Of a DNA stretch of 64,000 nt, positions 47,704 through 57,851 are shown one piece after another; within the stretch, counting starts at the first letter, position 1, and every line of letters starts with the position of its first letter. The notes under the pieces are model-generated. The model made no database searches and had not been told where the DNA came from. It worked only from the letters and a program-made list of their open reading frames with translations. A program made the translations under genes and the position numbers. Source of the stretch: Endobacterium cereale (GTDB taxonomy: Bacteria > Pseudomonadota > Alphaproteobacteria > Rhizobiales > Rhizobiaceae); NCBI RefSeq assembly GCF_009617585.1, contig NZ_WIXI01000046.1:281672-345671 (forward strand). The letters are read 5' to 3'.

Positions 47704-49731
47704 ATGGCTGCCAGTACCGCCCCGACACTCGCCGACATTCTCGAACTCGCGCGCAGCCAGAAGATGACGCTGGCAGATCTCTTCCGGGTGGCGGAGGGGA
47801 GAAGTGCGGCCGGACACAAGGCGGAAGCCGCGGAAATCTACAAGGCCTGGATAGCCTTTAACGATGGCAATCCGTTTTTGCACCTTGCCTGCTTCAACTA
47901 TTCCGTCATCTTGCGCCAGCTTGGAGACCTGACCGGTGCGATCAATGCACTGCGTACCTGCGTGACGTTGGACGGCCGTTTTGGCGCAGGCCACATCAAC
48001 CTAGGTCGCACCTATGAGGATGCCGGCCTTGCCGTGCAGGCCATTCAGCAATGGCGCAAATTCATCGAGCAGACCTCCGACAGCACGGCCGAGCGTGTTT
48101 CCTACCGCCTGATGGCGCTGCAGCATGTGGGCCGCGTGATGGAAAACGCCAACCTCCTGGAGGATGCGGAAGCGACACTCTGGCAGGCGATCGAACTGCG
48201 GCCGGACAAGACGGAAGCCGGGCAGCATTGGACGGCGCTCAGGCAGCGGCAGTGCAAATGGCCGATCATCACCTCGTCCGAACACGTCTCCAAGCGGCAA
48301 TTGCTGGATTCCATGTCGCCACTGGCACTGGGTTGTTATTCCGATGACCCGATGTTCCAGCTGGCCAAGGCTTATCGTTACAACAAGTCACTGGTCGGCC
48401 GTCCGGACATCAGCACTTTTCCCCGCAAGACAGTGAAACAGAAAAGCGGCACCGTAGAGCGCCTGCGCATCGGTTACGTCTCTTCCGATCTGCGCGACCA
48501 TGCCGTCGGTTTTGCGCTTCGCGAAGTGCTGGAACTGCATGACAAGGAAAGTGTCGAAATATACGCCTATTATTGCGGAGACCCGGTGCGGGGCGATGCC
48601 ACACAGACACGCATGAAAGCCGCCGTCGATTGCTGGCGCGAGATCGCCACTCTCACGGACGAGGATGCGGCCCGGCAGATCGCCGCTGATGATATCGATA
48701 TCCTGCTCGACGTGAACGGTTATACCAAACATGCGCGCACAAAGATTTTCGCCTATCGTCCGGCGCCGGTCATTGTGAATTTCTGCGGCTACCCCGGTTC
48801 GATGGGCAGCCCGTTCCATCAGTACATCATCGCTGATCCATTCATCGTGAGACCCGAGGACGAGATCTTTTATTCGGAAAAGGTGCTGCGTATTGCCTGC
48901 AACCAGCCGATCGATCGCAAGCGTGAAATCGCTGAGGGTATCACTCGCGCGGATGCCGGCCTGCCGGAAAACGCATTCATTTACGCCTGCTTCAACGGCA
49001 TGCAGAAGATCACCGCCGATTGCTTTGCACGCTGGATGAAAATCCTCGAGGACACACCCGGGAGCCTGTTGTGGCTGCTCGCCGGTGAGGACGAGGTCAA
49101 CAAGCGTCTCTTGGCGGAAGCGGAGAAAGCCGGCATAGATCCCGCCCGTATCATCTTTGCGCCGAAAGCACAGAATCCGAAGCATCTGGCCCGTATCGGA
49201 CTGGCCGATCTCTTCCTCGATACGTTCCCTTACGGTGCGCACTCGACCGCTGCGGATTCCATCACATCCGGCCTGCCGATCCTGACCATGCCGGGCAACA
49301 GTTTTGCCGCACGCTTCTGTGGCAGCATCATCACCGCTGCAGGCATTCCCGAGATGGCGTGCGCTACACCAGACGATTATGTGGAGCGCGCCGTCGCTTA
49401 CTTTTCCGATCGCCAGGCGCTCGCCGATATCAGGTCGTCGTTGCAGGAGCAGCGGGAAACCAGCGTGTTACGCGATATCCCGGCCCTTGCCCGCCGATTG
49501 GAGGAACTGTTCTGGCAGATGCAGGGCGAGGCCGAACGCAGCGAAACACCGGTGCCGGACCTTCGCAACCTCGACACCTATTATGAGATCGGTGCGGAAC
49601 TGGCCGAACAGATGGGTGAATTCGAAGACGAACATGCCTACCGTGAGCGTTATCGTCAGGCTCTGAGCGACTGGAGCGCCTTCGCGCATTTGCCCAACGA
49701 CAGGCGCCTCTGGCCGGCAGCGCAAGATTGA
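47704..49731 (+). CDS. TPR-containing GT41 glycosyltransferase (OGT/SPINDLY type)
   Basis: A 675-residue cytosolic glycosyltransferase. Residues about 20-180 form TPR-like helical repeats (for example ALRTCVTLDGRFGAGHINLG) that in OGT select protein substrates. The GT41 catalytic region follows: RIGYVSSDLRDHAVGF with His266 in the position of the OGT active-site histidine, FCGYPGSMG, ACFNGMQKIT with Lys435 at the nucleotide-sugar site, LFLDTFPYGAHSTAAD and LTMPGNSFAAR. All key residues appear present. Family enzymes transfer GlcNAc, fucose or another sugar to Ser/Thr. ATG 47704 has a weak GTGGGA upstream; an earlier TTG at 47611 is possible. It lies 162 bases after the giant Ser/Thr-rich gene on the same strand and is closed by a terminator. 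Confidence 0.9.
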   Translation: MAASTAPTLADILELARSQKMTLADLFRVAEGRSAAGHKAEAAEIYKAWIAFNDGNPFLHLACFNYSVILRQLGDLTGAINALRTCVTLDGRFGAGHINLGRTYEDAGLAVQAIQQWRKFIEQTSDSTAERVSYRLMALQHVGRVMENANLLEDAEATLWQAIELRPDKTEAGQHWTALRQRQCKWPIITSSEHVSKRQLLDSMSPLALGCYSDDPMFQLAKAYRYNKSLVGRPDISTFPRKTVKQKSGTVERLRIGYVSSDLRDHAVGFALREVLELHDKESVEIYAYYCGDPVRGDATQTRMKAAVDCWREIATLTDEDAARQIAADDIDILLDVNGYTKHARTKIFAYRPAPVIVNFCGYPGSMGSPFHQYIIADPFIVRPEDEIFYSEKVLRIACNQPIDRKREIAEGITRADAGLPENAFIYACFNGMQKITADCFARWMKILEDTPGSLLWLLAGEDEVNKRLLAEAEKAGIDPARIIFAPKAQNPKHLARIGLADLFLDTFPYGAHSTAADSITSGLPILTMPGNSFAARFCGSIITAAGIPEMACATPDDYVERAVAYFSDRQALADIRSSLQEQRETSVLRDIPALARRLEELFWQMQGEAERSETPVPDLRNLDTYYEIGAELAEQMGEFEDEHAYRERYRQALSDWSAFAHLPNDRRLWPAAQD

Positions 49732-49768
49732 TCCCAATTACCCCGATTTGCTAAAACGCCTTTTTGAC

Positions 49769-49793
49769 AGGCAGAATGTAAATCTGCCTTTTT
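49769..49793 (+). terminator. Rho-independent terminator after the GT41 gene
   Basis: AGGCAGA pairs with TCTGCCT across a seven-base loop and is followed by a T tract. It lies 38 bases past the stop and separates the repeat-protein/glycosyltransferase pair from the ABC operon. Confidence 0.8.
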
Positions 49794-49810
49794 CTACGTC
49801 ATTCAACTGG

Positions 49811-49845
49811 TTGACAAGTGTGGGAGTGCACCGCAAAAAGTAGGC
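49811..49845 (+). promoter_or_regulatory. possible promoter of the NitT/TauT-type ABC operon
   Basis: A perfect TTGACA at 49811-49816 stands about 57 bases before the binding-protein start. The matching -10 is poor at the standard distance, so only the -35 element is convincing. Confidence 0.3.
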
Positions 49846-49872
49846 ATAACAAGACCTACGAACCAGGGGAAC

Positions 49873-50901
49873 ATGATGAAATCGACCTTCCTGAAGCTCG
49901 CCTTCGGGGCGATGGCGCTCGCCTTTTCGGCGAGCATGAGCACCGCCCAGGACCTCAAACCCGTCAAATTTTCGCTCGACTGGACCCTTCAGGGCAACCA
50001 CGCCATCTGGGGTCTTGCACTCAAGAACAAATATTTCGAGCAGAATGGCATGAAGGTGTCTATGGACCGAGGTTATGGTTCAGGCGACACAGTCGTGAAG
50101 ATCGCGGCCGGTGCCTATGACATCGGCTTCACCGACGTCAATTCGGTCATCAAGTTCAATGCCGAGAACCCGGATCGTACCGTCCTCGCCTTCTATCAGG
50201 TGTTCGACAAAACCCCGAATTCGATCATTGCGTTGAAGAAATCGGGAATCACTAAACCGGCCGACCTTGCCGGCAAAAAGATCGGCGCCCCGGAATCGGA
50301 TTCCAGCCGCATGATGTTCGGTGCTTTCGCCAAGGCCAACAGCATCGATCCTGCCTCGATCAACTGGGTGACGATGGCGCCGAACCTGCGTGAAACCATG
50401 TTGGTTCAGGGGCAGGTAGAAGCGATTTCCGGCTTTTCCTCCACCTCGGTCTTCAACCTGATTTCAGCCGGCGTGCCGCAGGACGATATCGTGGTCATGT
50501 CCTATGCCGATAACGGCCTCGACCTCTATGGCAGCGTATTGGTGGCGATGCCCGACTACATTGCCAAGAACCCCGGCGTCATCAAGGGTTTCGTCAAGGC
50601 AACGATTTCCGGCACGGTCGATCTTCTGAAGGATCCGGCAGCCGGCATGGCCGCGATGCAGGAAATCGAACCCATGTTCGAGACCAAGCTGGAAACCGCA
50701 CGCCTGGCCTTCCTGATGGAAAAGGGTGTGCTGAAATCGCCGGCCTTCGACAAGAACGGCCTCGGTTATGTCGATCCGGCCCGCATGGACCTGACGATCA
50801 AGACCAATAGCGAAGTCTACAAGGTTGCAGCACCAGCAGCGGACAAAGTCTACACGACCGAATTCCTGCCGCCAGCCTCTGAACGCATGCCGCCGAAGTA
50901 A
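49873..50901 (+). CDS. NitT/TauT-type ABC substrate-binding protein
   Basis: A 342-residue periplasmic binding protein of the NMT1/SsuA-like group, which carries varied ligands such as sulfonates, nitrate and pyrimidine or riboflavin precursors. A Sec signal peptide ends near STAQD. FSLDWTLQGNHAIWGLALK, GYGSGDTVVKIAAGAYDIGFTD and GKKIGAPESDSSR follow the family order. AGGGGA precedes ATG 49873. It heads a three-gene importer operon. The ligand is not deducible from sequence. Confidence 0.9.
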   Translation: MMKSTFLKLAFGAMALAFSASMSTAQDLKPVKFSLDWTLQGNHAIWGLALKNKYFEQNGMKVSMDRGYGSGDTVVKIAAGAYDIGFTDVNSVIKFNAENPDRTVLAFYQVFDKTPNSIIALKKSGITKPADLAGKKIGAPESDSSRMMFGAFAKANSIDPASINWVTMAPNLRETMLVQGQVEAISGFSSTSVFNLISAGVPQDDIVVMSYADNGLDLYGSVLVAMPDYIAKNPGVIKGFVKATISGTVDLLKDPAAGMAAMQEIEPMFETKLETARLAFLMEKGVLKSPAFDKNGLGYVDPARMDLTIKTNSEVYKVAAPAADKVYTTEFLPPASERMPPK

Positions 50902-50937
50902 CCGCTTCGCAAGACCGGACGACAAGAGACAGATTTG

Positions 50938-51753
50938 ATGAAAAACCTCGTGGAACTGGTGAACGTCAGCCTTTCCTATGGAAAGACGCTGGCGGTCTCC
51001 GATCTCAACATGACGGTCGCGGCGGGCTCGTTTGCTGCGGTCGTCGGGCCGTCCGGCTGCGGAAAATCCTCGCTGATGAAATTGGTGACGGGCTTGATGC
51101 CCGCCACAACAGGCAGCGTGCTGATCGACGAGAAAGAAATCGACGGGCCGGTCAGCATCGTCGGTATGGCCTTCCAGAATCCCAATCTCCTGCCTTGGCG
51201 CACCACGCTGGAAAACGTGCTGCTGCCGCTGGAAGTGGTGCGTCCCGAACGCCGCCAGTTCCGCGCCAGGCGCAAGGAATTCGTCGAGCGCGCCATGGAT
51301 CTGCTGCGTATCGTCGGCCTGGACTCGTTTGCCGACCATTACCCCTGGCAGCTTTCCGGCGGCATGCAGCAGCGCGTCTCGCTGTGCCGTTCGCTCATCC
51401 ACCAGCCACGCCTGCTAATGCTCGATGAGCCTTTTGGCGCGCTGGACGCCTTTACCCGCGAAGAGCTTTGGGATGTGCTGCAGAACATCTGGCTGGAGCG
51501 AAAGTTCACCGCCATCCTTGTCACCCACGATCTGCGTGAAGCGCTTTATCTGGCCGACAAGGTGCATGTCATGTCGAACCGGCCCGGCCGCGTGGTCCGC
51601 TCAGTCGACACATCCGAGTTCGCCCGCCCGCGTGACGAACACACCTTTATCGATCCAAAATTCAACGAGAACGTCATGGAGCTTCGCGCCGAAATTCGTG
51701 CGCAGCGCCTGCCGATTGATATCAAGACCACCGCAGCGGAGACAATGGCATGA
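50938..51753 (+). CDS. NitT/TauT-type ABC ATP-binding protein
   Basis: A 271-residue ATPase with Walker A GPSGCGKSS, Q-loop FQNPNLLPWRTTLENVLLP, signature LSGGMQQRVSL, Walker B LLMLDEPFGALDAFTREEL and the H-loop VTHDLREAL. These are typical of the SsuB/TauB/NrtD class. ATG 50938 follows GAGAC at a short distance; an upstream TTG adjoins it. Its end overlaps the permease start (ATGA). Confidence 0.93.
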   Translation: MKNLVELVNVSLSYGKTLAVSDLNMTVAAGSFAAVVGPSGCGKSSLMKLVTGLMPATTGSVLIDEKEIDGPVSIVGMAFQNPNLLPWRTTLENVLLPLEVVRPERRQFRARRKEFVERAMDLLRIVGLDSFADHYPWQLSGGMQQRVSLCRSLIHQPRLLMLDEPFGALDAFTREELWDVLQNIWLERKFTAILVTHDLREALYLADKVHVMSNRPGRVVRSVDTSEFARPRDEHTFIDPKFNENVMELRAEIRAQRLPIDIKTTAAETMA

Positions 51754-52520
51754 CAAAGCTCGAACGTCTCGGCTCCGTATTGCTGCCGGTTCTGCTGATC
51801 TTCATCTGGCAGGCGGCCTGCGTCGGCTTAAAGATCCCGTCCTTCGTGCTACCCGCCCCGAGCGAGATCGCAATTGCCCTTTGGGACAATCTCTACATCA
51901 TCTGGTTTCATTCCAGCCAGACGCTGCTGACAACCGTGATCGGCTTCGCCGTTGCCGTGGTTTTTGGCGCCCTGCTCGGCATTCTGGTCGGCTCTTCGCG
52001 CTTTGCCTATTCCAGCCTCTATCCGATGCTGGTCGGCTTCAACTCCGTCCCGAAGGTGGCGATCGTGCCGATCCTCGTCGTCTGGTTCGGCATCGGCACC
52101 GTGCCGGCAGTGCTCACGGCCTTCATGCTGAGCTTCTTCCCGATCGCCGTGAATGTGGCGACCGGCCTTGCCACGATCGAACCGGAACTACGCGACGTGT
52201 TACGCTCGCTCGGTGCCAATCAGCTCGACATCGTCCGCAAGATCGGTATTCCGCGTTCGCTGCCCTATCTGTTCGCATCGCTGAAGATCTCGATTACGCT
52301 GGCCTTTGTCGGTTCGGTGATTTCGGAAACGCTGGCATCAAACCGTGGCATCGGCACCCTGATGACGCAGGCCTCGGCCAATTTTCGCGTATCGCTGGTG
52401 TTTGCCGGTCTGGTCGTGATCGCCGCCATGGGCATAGCCATGTACGTGATATTCGCGATGATCGAAAAACGCATGACCGCCTGGGCCGTGCGAGGGACGA
52501 CATTTGGCGTCGGCGGCTGA
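51750..52520 (+). CDS. NitT/TauT-type ABC permease
   Basis: A 256-residue inner-membrane permease with about six helices. The EAA loop is visible as LRSLGANQLDIVRKIGIPRSLPYL, where the ATPase docks. FNSVPKVAIVPILVVWFGIG is a typical family helix. ATG 51750 overlaps the ATPase stop. It is last in the operon, 16 bases before the terminator. Confidence 0.93.
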   Translation: MTKLERLGSVLLPVLLIFIWQAACVGLKIPSFVLPAPSEIAIALWDNLYIIWFHSSQTLLTTVIGFAVAVVFGALLGILVGSSRFAYSSLYPMLVGFNSVPKVAIVPILVVWFGIGTVPAVLTAFMLSFFPIAVNVATGLATIEPELRDVLRSLGANQLDIVRKIGIPRSLPYLFASLKISITLAFVGSVISETLASNRGIGTLMTQASANFRVSLVFAGLVVIAAMGIAMYVIFAMIEKRMTAWAVRGTTFGVGG

Positions 52521-52536
52521 GAGCCCCCCGGAAAGC

Positions 52537-52568
52537 AAAAAACCGGCGCCTTATGGCGCCGGTTTTTT
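52537..52568. terminator. bidirectional Rho-independent terminator
   Basis: AAAAAACCGGCGCC pairs with GGCGCCGGTTTTTT across a TTAT loop, with T tracts on both strands. It lies between the convergent ABC permease and hybrid-kinase genes and should serve both. Confidence 0.92.
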
Positions 52569-52576
52569 TTGTTTTG

Positions 52577-55500
52577 TCATCGAACGGCTTTCAGTACCGC
52601 CGCTTTCAATGTGGCTTCGTCATAGGGTTTGCCAAGCATAACGGCACCGGGAATATCATCCGGCACGGACGTATCACCCGTGGCATAGATGATACCGATT
52701 TCAGGAAGAAGCTCCCGCGCCTTGCCGGCCAGCTCATGACCGTTCATATCCGGCAGCCCTAGATCCGTGACAAGAAGATCAAAGCCGCCGCGCTGCAATG
52801 CCGTCATCGCTTCGCCGGCTGTGCCTGCTTCAAGAACCTGATGCCCAAGTTCGGCCAGCATTTCAGCCGTGTTGATGCGGATCAGAGCGTCGTCTTCCAC
52901 CAGAAGCACGGTTAACGGCGAGAGCGAATATGTAGATGCAGGATTTGCTGCCTGCGCCGACACGGCAGCCACTTTTGGAGCTGCGGCCAATTGCTGCTGT
53001 TTCTGGTTGGCAATCAAATGGCGGAGGCGGCGGGCAAGCGCTTCACGCGTATACGGTTTCGAAAGAAGCTCGACACCAGCGTCGAGCTTGCCGCCGTGCA
53101 CGATCGAATTTTCCGTATAACCCGAGGTGAACAACACGACGAGATGCGGCAGCCGTTCCTTGGCACGGCGCGCCATTTCACTACTCTTGAGCGGTCCTGG
53201 CATGACGACGTCGGTAAAGATGACATCGATCGGGATACCGCTTTCGACGACTGTCAGGCCAGCCTGCGCATCGCGCGCAGTCAGTACGCGGTAACCGAGA
53301 TCGGCCAGTGTTTCGATCACGGTTGCGCGGACTTCGTCGTCATCCTCAACGACAAGCACTGTTTCGGTGCCACCGACGATCGGACCATTGTGAATGACGA
53401 TCTCCCGGTCCTCGTCGGCAACGGCTCGCGGCAGATAAACACGAACGGTCGTACCGTGGCCGACTTCACTGTAGATCTTCACATGGCCGCCTGATTGTTT
53501 GACGAAACCATAAACCATGGAGAGACCGAGGCCCGTCCCCTTGCCTTCCGGTTTGGTCGAGAAGAACGGCTCGAAAACCTTCTCCATGATTTCAGGCATC
53601 ATACCGGAGCCGGTATCGGTGACAGCGATCATCACATACTGGCCGGGTTCGACCTCGGAATGCGCGCGCGCATAGTCCTGATCGAGAGAAGCATTGCCGA
53701 CTTCGATCGTCAACTTGCCAGTGCCCTGCATGGCGTCACGCGCATTGATGGCGAGATTGAGAACGGCGTTTTCTACCTGATTGGGGTCGGCGTAGGTGTT
53801 CCACAAACCGCCTGCGGAGATCACCTCAACCTCGACCGACTCGCCGATAGAACGGCGCAGCAGATCCTCCATTCCATTGAGGAAACGGCCGACATTGATC
53901 ACCTTCGGTTCCAACGCCTGCCGGCGCCCGAAGGCCAGAAGCTGACTGGCGAGCTTCGCGCCACGGCTAACACCCGCCATGGCATTGTTGACACGTCGCT
54001 GCGCCCGTTCGTTGCCGGCCACATCCTTGGCCAGAAGCTGAAGATTGCCGGCCACGACCTGCAGAAGGTTGTTGAAATCGTGCGCCACGCCACCGGTCAA
54101 TTGCCCGATGGTTTCCATCTTCTGGGCCTGCTGCAGCGCCTTCTGCGACATTATCAGTTCACGGGTGCGCTCCTCGATCTTTTCCTCGAGTGTCGCATTC
54201 AGCGAGGCAAGCGCTTCCTCGTTGCGCTTGGAATGCTCAATGTCGGTATTGCTGCCGATCCAGCGCTGGATAATGCCTCGGGCATCGCGCACCGGCACCG
54301 CTCGCACCACATGCCAACGATAGACGCCGTCCTTGCGGCGGACACGATATTCCGTTTGCAGAATCTGGCCCGAAGCAAGCGCGACCTGCCAAGCAGCCAG
54401 TGCCGACGGCAGGTCGTCCGTGTGAACGAAAGGCCGGATGCTGTCGGTCAGCGACCCGTCCGGAACACCCAGATATTCATACACACGGTCGTTGAACCAC
54501 ATTGCCCGACCGTCGGGGCTGGCAATCCAGATATGATTGAGCATGGATTGTGATAGGGTACGGAATTCCGCCTCGCTGGCGCGCAAAGCATTTTCCGTCT
54601 TCTTCTGCTCGCTGCGATCCGTGAAAAGGATGGCGACATTGCCGGATTCCACGCCATCGACGGGAAAAGCCTGAACATCGTAATATTTATCGAGTGCTTC
54701 GGCAGCGTTTTCGAATGCCGTTTTTTCCTGGGTTTTCGCTACCTGACCATACAGATCGAACCAATGTTGCTCGTGGTCGGGAGCGATCTCGCGCATCCGT
54801 CGACCGACGCCATCGAGAATACCGGTCTGCTTCTCAAAGGCGTCGTTGACCTCCAGGAATATGTAATCCACCGGTTTTCCATCTTTGTCCCAGATCATTT
54901 GGATAACGCAAAAACCGTCATCCAAAGTCTGAAACAAGGATCGATACCGCCCGTCCGAACGGACTGCAGCCCGTTCCGCATGCCGACGCGCAGTGATGTC
55001 GAAAAGCATGCCGGGAAAACGGTGCTTCAGGCCGCGCTCGTCATAGATAATGCGTCCCCGGGCGGCGACGTCGCGGATGGAACCGTCTCCATCGAAGACC
55101 CGATATTCGCTGCGAAAAGCCTCGCCTGTCTGAACGGTATGGGCAATTTCAGCGGAAACACGATCGCGGTCGCCGGCATGAATATTGAAGACAAACACTT
55201 CCAGTGGCAGGCCGGTTGCCGCTGCACGCGGATCAACACCAAACATCTCGGCGAAACGCCGGTCGGCAATCACCTTGTCATTCTGCAAATCCCAATCCCA
55301 TGAACCGATGACATCGGTATTTGCAAGGGTGAGCTCCAGTTGTTCCTGCATGGCCAGCCTGTCGGCAGCCCGCAAGGTGATGACGGCGCCGCCGTGGGGT
55401 GCAGGCACCGAAGTCGCCACCAATTGCACCGCTCGACCATCCGCTGCGGTGAACGAACGGTCATCTCCTCCCGTGAGGCTGCCATAGGACTTGCCGAGAA

Positions 55501-55606
55501 TATCCGCCTCCGCATAGCCGAGAAGACGCTGCGCGCCTTCTGACCAGCCTGTGACGATATTGTCGACATCGACAAAGATGAGCGGCGGGGAATTCAGAGT
55601 ATCCAT
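52577..55606 (-). CDS. multi-PAS hybrid histidine kinase with two receiver domains
   Basis: A 1009-residue soluble sensor kinase without membrane helices. Four PAS-like modules occupy roughly residues 5-95, 100-215, 220-345 and 350-465. A coiled coil ([17 protein letters not shown]) leads into the dimerisation domain with the phosphoacceptor histidine near residue 509 in [12 protein letters not shown]. The ATPase domain has [16 protein letters not shown] and [13 protein letters not shown]. Two receiver domains follow with acceptor aspartates in IFTDVVMPG and [12 protein letters not shown]. No DNA-binding output is present, so the signal must pass to an unlinked partner. ATG 55606 has no clear ribosome binding site; a TTG seven codons upstream is possible. 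Confidence 0.92.
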   Translation of the reverse strand: MDTLNSPPLIFVDVDNIVTGWSEGAQRLLGYAEADILGKSYGSLTGGDDRSFTAADGRAVQLVATSVPAPHGGAVITLRAADRLAMQEQLELTLANTDVIGSWDWDLQNDKVIADRRFAEMFGVDPRAAATGLPLEVFVFNIHAGDRDRVSAEIAHTVQTGEAFRSEYRVFDGDGSIRDVAARGRIIYDERGLKHRFPGMLFDITARRHAERAAVRSDGRYRSLFQTLDDGFCVIQMIWDKDGKPVDYIFLEVNDAFEKQTGILDGVGRRMREIAPDHEQHWFDLYGQVAKTQEKTAFENAAEALDKYYDVQAFPVDGVESGNVAILFTDRSEQKKTENALRASEAEFRTLSQSMLNHIWIASPDGRAMWFNDRVYEYLGVPDGSLTDSIRPFVHTDDLPSALAAWQVALASGQILQTEYRVRRKDGVYRWHVVRAVPVRDARGIIQRWIGSNTDIEHSKRNEEALASLNATLEEKIEERTRELIMSQKALQQAQKMETIGQLTGGVAHDFNNLLQVVAGNLQLLAKDVAGNERAQRRVNNAMAGVSRGAKLASQLLAFGRRQALEPKVINVGRFLNGMEDLLRRSIGESVEVEVISAGGLWNTYADPNQVENAVLNLAINARDAMQGTGKLTIEVGNASLDQDYARAHSEVEPGQYVMIAVTDTGSGMMPEIMEKVFEPFFSTKPEGKGTGLGLSMVYGFVKQSGGHVKIYSEVGHGTTVRVYLPRAVADEDREIVIHNGPIVGGTETVLVVEDDDEVRATVIETLADLGYRVLTARDAQAGLTVVESGIPIDVIFTDVVMPGPLKSSEMARRAKERLPHLVVLFTSGYTENSIVHGGKLDAGVELLSKPYTREALARRLRHLIANQKQQQLAAAPKVAAVSAQAANPASTYSLSPLTVLLVEDDALIRINTAEMLAELGHQVLEAGTAGEAMTALQRGGFDLLVTDLGLPDMNGHELAGKARELLPEIGIIYATGDTSVPDDIPGAVMLGKPYDEATLKAAVLKAVR

Positions 55607-55752
55607 GGACCGGAAAACTTGACACAAATGGGTGAGGAAAGAAGTAAGGCGCTCATATCATTCGGCGCCCGCCCATACAACTGCACAGCCGATCACACCT
55701 CGGCGACGGTAAAGAAACGTCGTTAAAGTATCAGGTTTACGCCCCGAACCTG

Positions 55753-57093
55753 TTATCGTCCGGCCGCCACCCGTTCGGCAACGTCCTTGGCCTGGACACG
55801 AATATCCGGAACAGCGGTGATTTCCCAAAATTGGCTGGCCGTCAGCGCGCCAACGGCATACAGCCCCTGCTGAGCCTTGCCGTCAACATCGCAGACCTGC
55901 GAACCGTCATCAACAATGATGCCAAGACCAAGTGTGTCGGGCAGCAAAATTCCAGCCTGCTGCATGGACAAAAGCAAAGGAGAATGTTTCAACCCTGCCC
56001 GTTCCATACCGGTACAATTGATCACCCGATCAACCGCGAGTTCCTGCATATCCGGTCGCCCGCGCTTTCTGAAAGCCATCCGAACGCGCTCGCCATGCTG
56101 CTCCATCACCTTCAGATAGCCTGCATGAACGACGACAGTGCCATCCTCCAGCAACGCTTCAAATCTCTGTCGCACTGGTGGCGCCAAGCGGTGACGATGA
56201 ATATTCCACCATGCAAGACCATGACGCAGGAACCGAGAGCGTTGCTCCCTTCTGAGAGATTGCCATAACGCCTGTGTATGCGGTCGCAAACCATCCATCA
56301 CGGCACGCCAGTCAGAACCTTGCCTGACTTGATCTCGCAAACTGCGAAGAATGGCGCTTATCTCGCGGTGTTCCGGCAATCTTTGCGATATTGCGGGCGG
56401 TGCATCGGTTGCGTGCGGCAATGGCACCAGTCCGCGACGTGAGAGAACGTGAATGCGTCCCTTGTGCCCATGCTCACGCATGGCAAGAACCTGATCGATC
56501 ATGGTCAAGCCCGAGCCGAGAATGCAAATCTCTTCCTCCGGCTCGACTGTCGACAACCATTTCAGTCGCCATGGGTTTGCGACTATACGATCGCTGGCAT
56601 CCGCTCCAGCGACAGGCAGATCGGCATTACCGAGACCAAGGCAGAGCACCACCGATTTAACATCCAGCCTTGTGTCATTCGTCAGATGGAAGGAATAACC
56701 ATCGCCAGCCCGGCGCATGCACTCCTTTGCTTTGGACTTGAGGAAATCAACCCGCACACCCTGACGCCGTTCGCGCAGGAGCGCAGCAAATCGGTCACGC
56801 AGGTAAAGGCCATAGTCACCGCGCGAGGCAAAGACTTGCGCATCTGAAGGTCTGCCATTTGACGCCAACCACTGGCGAAAGTCGTCCGGAACGTCACAAA
56901 AGACGCTCATGCGAGCGGCAGGCACATTCAGGCGATGCAAATGAAATTCCGTACGGTAGGCGGTTCCTCGACCGAAATCGACATCATCGCCCACCACAGC
57001 GATGGCAGTGCCGTCTGGCATGGATCGTAAAAGATTGATGGTAACGGCAATGGCGGAAAAGCCTGATCCGACAACAGCGACATCGTACAGCAT
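55753..57093 (-). CDS. FAD/NAD(P)-binding oxidoreductase-like protein
   Basis: A 446-residue flavoprotein-like enzyme of the NAD_binding_9 group. The N-terminal dinucleotide fold reads VAVVGSGFSAIAVTINLL, followed by FGRGTAYRTEFHLHRLNVPA, a family hallmark. ICILGSGLTMIDQVL is the second dinucleotide motif and VINCTGMERAGL lies in the C-terminal part. The substrate is unknown. The gene stands alone on the minus strand, downstream of the antiporter operon. Confidence 0.82.
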   Translation of the reverse strand: MLYDVAVVGSGFSAIAVTINLLRSMPDGTAIAVVGDDVDFGRGTAYRTEFHLHRLNVPAARMSVFCDVPDDFRQWLASNGRPSDAQVFASRGDYGLYLRDRFAALLRERRQGVRVDFLKSKAKECMRRAGDGYSFHLTNDTRLDVKSVVLCLGLGNADLPVAGADASDRIVANPWRLKWLSTVEPEEEICILGSGLTMIDQVLAMREHGHKGRIHVLSRRGLVPLPHATDAPPAISQRLPEHREISAILRSLRDQVRQGSDWRAVMDGLRPHTQALWQSLRREQRSRFLRHGLAWWNIHRHRLAPPVRQRFEALLEDGTVVVHAGYLKVMEQHGERVRMAFRKRGRPDMQELAVDRVINCTGMERAGLKHSPLLLSMQQAGILLPDTLGLGIIVDDGSQVCDVDGKAQQGLYAVGALTASQFWEITAVPDIRVQAKDVAERVAAGR

Positions 57094-57167
57094 CGGCGCT
57101 CCATATTCATTTGCGAATCAACCGGCACCGCATCAGGGTGACATCAACCTTCCCCAAAAGCATAGAA

Positions 57168-57196
57168 CCCGTGCCGAATGCTTCAAGGGGCACGGG
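57168..57196 (-). terminator. possible terminator of the antiporter operon
   Basis: CCCGTGCC and GGCACGGG form an eight-base-pair perfect stem with a 13-base loop, beginning 11 bases after the mnhG stop on the minus strand. A T-rich stretch (TTCTATGCTTTT) follows. The long loop lowers confidence. Confidence 0.45.
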
Positions 57197-57207
57197 CAGG
57201 GATCGCC

Positions 57208-57570
57208 TTAATCGTCCTGCTCATTTCGGAACTTGCTGGGAACATTCAGGTCGTTTTCGGCGCGATCCCGATGTAGCGCCGCGCGTGCAAGCAGCATCAG
57301 GGTAACCGGCGTCGTTATCGTCACAAAGATACCAATAAGGATTTCATGGATGACAAGGCGTTGTGACGACAGGGTGAAATAAATCATCGACGCAAGCATG
57401 ATGCCGCCAATGCCCCAGCTCGTGCCCAGTGTCGGTGCATGAATGCGCTCATAAAATGTTGGCAGGCGCAGAAACCCAATGGCTCCGATCAGCGTCAGCG
57501 ACGCACCCACCAGGAGGAAAAAGGCGACGGCAATTGCACCCCAGAGCGGAATATCGACAACAAAACCCAT
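57208..57570 (-). CDS. mnhG: cation/proton antiporter subunit G
   Basis: A 120-residue membrane subunit of the Mrp/Mnh/Pha antiporter, with three helices. FFLLVGASLTLIGAIGFLRLPTFYERIHAPTLGTSWG holds the family signature around LPTFYERIHAPT. It is the last gene of the operon; its start codon touches the mnhF stop. The C-terminal tail is charged and cytosolic. Confidence 0.92.
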   Translation of the reverse strand: MGFVVDIPLWGAIAVAFFLLVGASLTLIGAIGFLRLPTFYERIHAPTLGTSWGIGGIMLASMIYFTLSSQRLVIHEILIGIFVTITTPVTLMLLARAALHRDRAENDLNVPSKFRNEQDD

Positions 57571-57851
57571 TATTCTATCACCTCACCGCGCATGAGGAAT
57601 TTGGCAAGAGCCACCGTGGAAACGAAACCAAGCATGCCTATGACCAATGCTGCTTCGAAATAGATGACACGGCCGGTACCGATGCCGAATGTGACAAGGA
57701 GAAGCATGGCGCTAACATAAAGCGTGTCGAGGCCAATAATGCGATCCTGCGCGCGTGGTCCACGAAACATTCGAAGTGCCGCAATTGCCATGGCGGCTCC
57801 GATCATTAGCTGGGCCAGCGAAACCGCGGTAAAAATGATGATTGCGCTCAT
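57570..57851 (-). CDS. mnhF: cation/proton antiporter subunit F
   Basis: A 93-residue three-helix subunit with the family segment FRGPRAQDRIIGLDTL between helices one and two. I start at ATG 57851, which has GGAGA upstream and overlaps the mnhE stop (ATGA). An extension to 57905 is not family-like. Confidence 0.92.
   Translation of the reverse strand: MSAIIIFTAVSLAQLMIGAAMAIAALRMFRGPRAQDRIIGLDTLYVSAMLLLVTFGIGTGRVIYFEAALVIGMLGFVSTVALAKFLMRGEVIE

Noticed and set aside
47704..49731. HMW1C-like N-glycosyltransferase
   Set aside because: N-terminal TPR-like helices and the catalytic motifs match the OGT/SPINDLY branch of GT41. HMW1C lacks canonical TPRs.
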